The notes under the pieces were generated by a model. It ran no database searches and had not been told where the DNA came from. It saw only the letters and a program-made list of their open reading frames with translations. From Bog-756 sp963699055 (lineage in GTDB: Bacteria > Actinomycetota > Acidimicrobiia > Acidimicrobiales > RAAP-2), in the NCBI GenBank assembly GCA_963699055.1, contig CAVOTA010000002.1, forward strand, positions 248,001 through 312,000: 64,000 nt of DNA, given 5' to 3'. Made by a program: the position numbers and the translations under genes. Below, piece by piece: positions 62,581-64,000 of this stretch; position 1 is the stretch's first letter, and every line of letters begins with the position of its first letter.

Positions 62581-63719
62581 CGGCTGTTCCGGTAGTGCAC
62601 GTTCATCACGATCCCCACCGCGGCCATGAACCCGATCATGGACGACCCCCCGTAGGAGAGGAAGGGCAGGGGGATGCCGGCGACCGGCATGATGCCCATG
62701 TTCATGCCGACGTTCTCGAACACCGAGAACACCAGCAGGGCGAACACCCCGGAGCACAGCAGGCGGCCGAAGGCGTCCTTCGCCTGCTGGGCCACCCGCA
62801 TCACCCGCCACGCCACCACGCCGTACAGGACCAGCAGCACACCGGCACCCACGAAGCCGAGCTGCTCCCCCACGGCGGAGAAGATGAAGTCGGTCTGCTG
62901 CTCGGGAACGTAGGCCAGGTTGGTCTGGGCGCCCCGGAACAGCCCCTGGCCGAAGATCCCGCCGTGGGCGATCGCCGTCTTCGCCTCGTTGACGTTGTAC
63001 GTGACGTTGACGCTGGCGCTGTTGGGGGAGATGAAGCTGGTCAGGCGCTGGATCTGGTACGCCTTCACCAGACCGAGGTTGAGGGCCAGGAAGACCACCA
63101 CCACCGCCCCCAGCACCAGCAGGAGCAGGTAGCGACCGGGCATGCCGGCCACGGCCAGCATCACCAGCAGGATGACCGAGCAGACGATGGCCGTGCCCAG
63201 GTCGGGCTGCTTGATGATGAGCACGATGGGCAGGGCCGCCATCAGCACCATCCGCACCAGGTCGCGGAACTCCAGCCCCTCGGGCCGGCGGGCGCAGTAG
63301 GTGGCGATGGCGATGATGAGCACGAGGGTGGCGAACTCGGAGGGTTGGAGCTGCAGCGGCGACCCGGGGATGGCGAACCAGCGCTGGGAGCCGAGTGCGG
63401 ACGAGCCGACCGGCGACAGCACCGCCAGCAGCGCCAGCACGATCCCGATGTAGAGCACGGTGGCCAGCTGCTCCCACCGTCGGTAGTCGAAGAGCGCGAC
63501 GGCCACCAGCACCACCAGCGAGATCAGGAAGAAGGCGAGCTGGCGCTTCAGGTAGTAGCGGGGGTCCTCGCCGGCCAGGGCGAGCTTGCCGCGGGTCGCC
63601 GAGTAGATCATCACGATCCCGGTGCAGGCGAGCACCAGGGTGGTGACCAGCAGGATGGGGTCGGTGCGGGCGGACACGTGCCGCGAGCGCGTGGCGAGTG
63701 TGTCGGTGGCGTAGGTCAC
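62577..63719 (-). CDS. rodA: Rod shape-determining SEDS protein RodA
   Basis: 380 residues, ten membrane segments. IYSATRGKLALAGEDPRYYLKRQ, QRWFAIPGSPLQLQPSEFATL, KQPDLGTAIV with the catalytic-region D, EQQTDFIFSAVGEQLGFVG and GIPLPFLSYGGSSMIGF match RodA more closely than FtsW. It polymerises glycan strands with a class B PBP, which is not seen here. GTG start; a TAGCCT box lies about 19 bases upstream. Confidence 0.92.
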   Translation of the reverse strand: MTYATDTLATRSRHVSARTDPILLVTTLVLACTGIVMIYSATRGKLALAGEDPRYYLKRQLAFFLISLVVLVAVALFDYRRWEQLATVLYIGIVLALLAVLSPVGSSALGSQRWFAIPGSPLQLQPSEFATLVLIIAIATYCARRPEGLEFRDLVRMVLMAALPIVLIIKQPDLGTAIVCSVILLVMLAVAGMPGRYLLLLVLGAVVVVFLALNLGLVKAYQIQRLTSFISPNSASVNVTYNVNEAKTAIAHGGIFGQGLFRGAQTNLAYVPEQQTDFIFSAVGEQLGFVGAGVLLVLYGVVAWRVMRVAQQAKDAFGRLLCSGVFALLVFSVFENVGMNMGIMPVAGIPLPFLSYGGSSMIGFMAAVGIVMNVHYRNSR

Positions 63720-63812
63720 AGAGGGGCTCCGGACAGACAGGCTACCCGGCCCCGGGCGGGCGTCCCCGGCGCCGGAAGTGCAGGTGGCGGCCGGTGCGGG
63801 CCGTCCCGGCGG

Positions 63813-64000
63813 TCAGCCGTGGTCGGCGACGGCGGACCACATGGCGTCCACGGGCGCCTGCAGGCCCGTCCACCGTTCGATCTGCAGTGCGGCCTGGTGG
63901 ACCAGCATCCCGAGCCCGTTGCGCGTGGTCGCGCCCCGGGCGGCGACGGCCGCCAACCACGGGGTCACCGCCGGGTGGTAGACGAGGTCCACCACCACCT
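63813..64000 (-). CDS. aroE: Shikimate dehydrogenase-like C-terminus, cut by the window edge
   Basis: Only the last ~62 residues are in the window: VVDLVYHPAVTPWLAAVAARG, NGLGMLVHQAALQIERWTGLQAP. The D-x-V-Y-x-P and NG-x-x-ML-x-x-Q-A patterns are the AroE end. NADPH reduction of dehydroshikimate is inferred from family. The start lies beyond base 64000. Confidence 0.85.
   Translation of the reverse strand, partial: VVVDLVYHPAVTPWLAAVAARGATTRNGLGMLVHQAALQIERWTGLQAPVDAMWSAVADHG

Noticed and set aside
1..64000. CRISPR array
   Set aside because: No series of regularly spaced 25-40-base repeats and no cas genes were seen.

Overview
The window comes from a high-GC actinobacterium, most likely of the class Acidimicrobiia or a near relative. 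The pointers are the strongly GC-rich sequence, frequent GTG starts, a mycothiol synthase (MshD), a menaquinone pathway (menC, menF, ubiE/menG), an actinobacterial-type polyprenol-phosphate mannosyltransferase, and many genes whose TANNNT-type -10 box lies only 6-9 bases before the start codon (leaderless transcripts). The class assignment is an inference. The phylum is well supported.

Positions 1-1656 hold the 5' part of menC, divergent from a tRNA-Leu(CAA). The menC 5' end plus the tRNA 5' half are tandemly duplicated, and the upstream copy of the tRNA is broken. The intact tRNA 3' end is attL of a 13.05-kb integrated element (1634-14703) bounded by a 23-bp direct repeat. The element carries an IS3-family insertion that splits a small gene, a tyrosine integrase, an XRE-type regulator, an excisionase-like protein, a DnaB-like replication ATPase, a Zn-binding protein, terminase small and large subunits (both frameshifted), a 524-aa major capsid protein, and cargo genes including a possible ADP-ribosyltransferase-like protein and a membrane-anchored secreted protein. 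No portal, protease, neck, tail or lysis gene is seen. The layout is that of a capsid-bearing phage satellite or a heavily reduced prophage that is now decaying.

From 14704 on the window is ordinary chromosome with intact genes. It begins with a DUF2510 membrane protein and a fatty-acid synthesis operon (fabD with a C-terminal biotinyl/lipoyl-like domain, fabG, acpP, fabF), followed by a UbiB kinase. The tryptophan cluster trpC-trpF-trpB-trpA runs leftward. Next come an OmpR-type two-component system, a CorA-type channel, a dehydrogenase, a secreted beta-propeller protein, small Zn-ribbon proteins, a DinB/maleylpyruvate-isomerase-like protein, a VOC protein and a phosphotransferase.

A long leftward operon hisD-hisC-hisB-hisH-hisA-hisF-(groES-like)-hisI-trpE-ygfZ occupies 43845-35307. 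It is tightly coupled by short overlaps, and a co-chaperonin-like gene with its own promoter sits inside it. hisG, hisE, trpD and trpG must lie elsewhere.

The right third holds nth and mshD (divergent, overlapping promoters), a VIT-family transporter, a MaoC hydratase, a MerR regulator with ubiE and menF, a hydrolase, a second two-component system, the mannosyltransferase, an AI-2E family permease, a flippase-like membrane protein whose tail overlaps ppk on the other strand, ppk with a candidate coupled leader peptide, two SEDS proteins (FtsW/RodA family), a bifunctional-nuclease-family protein, and the 3' end of an aroE-like gene at the right edge.
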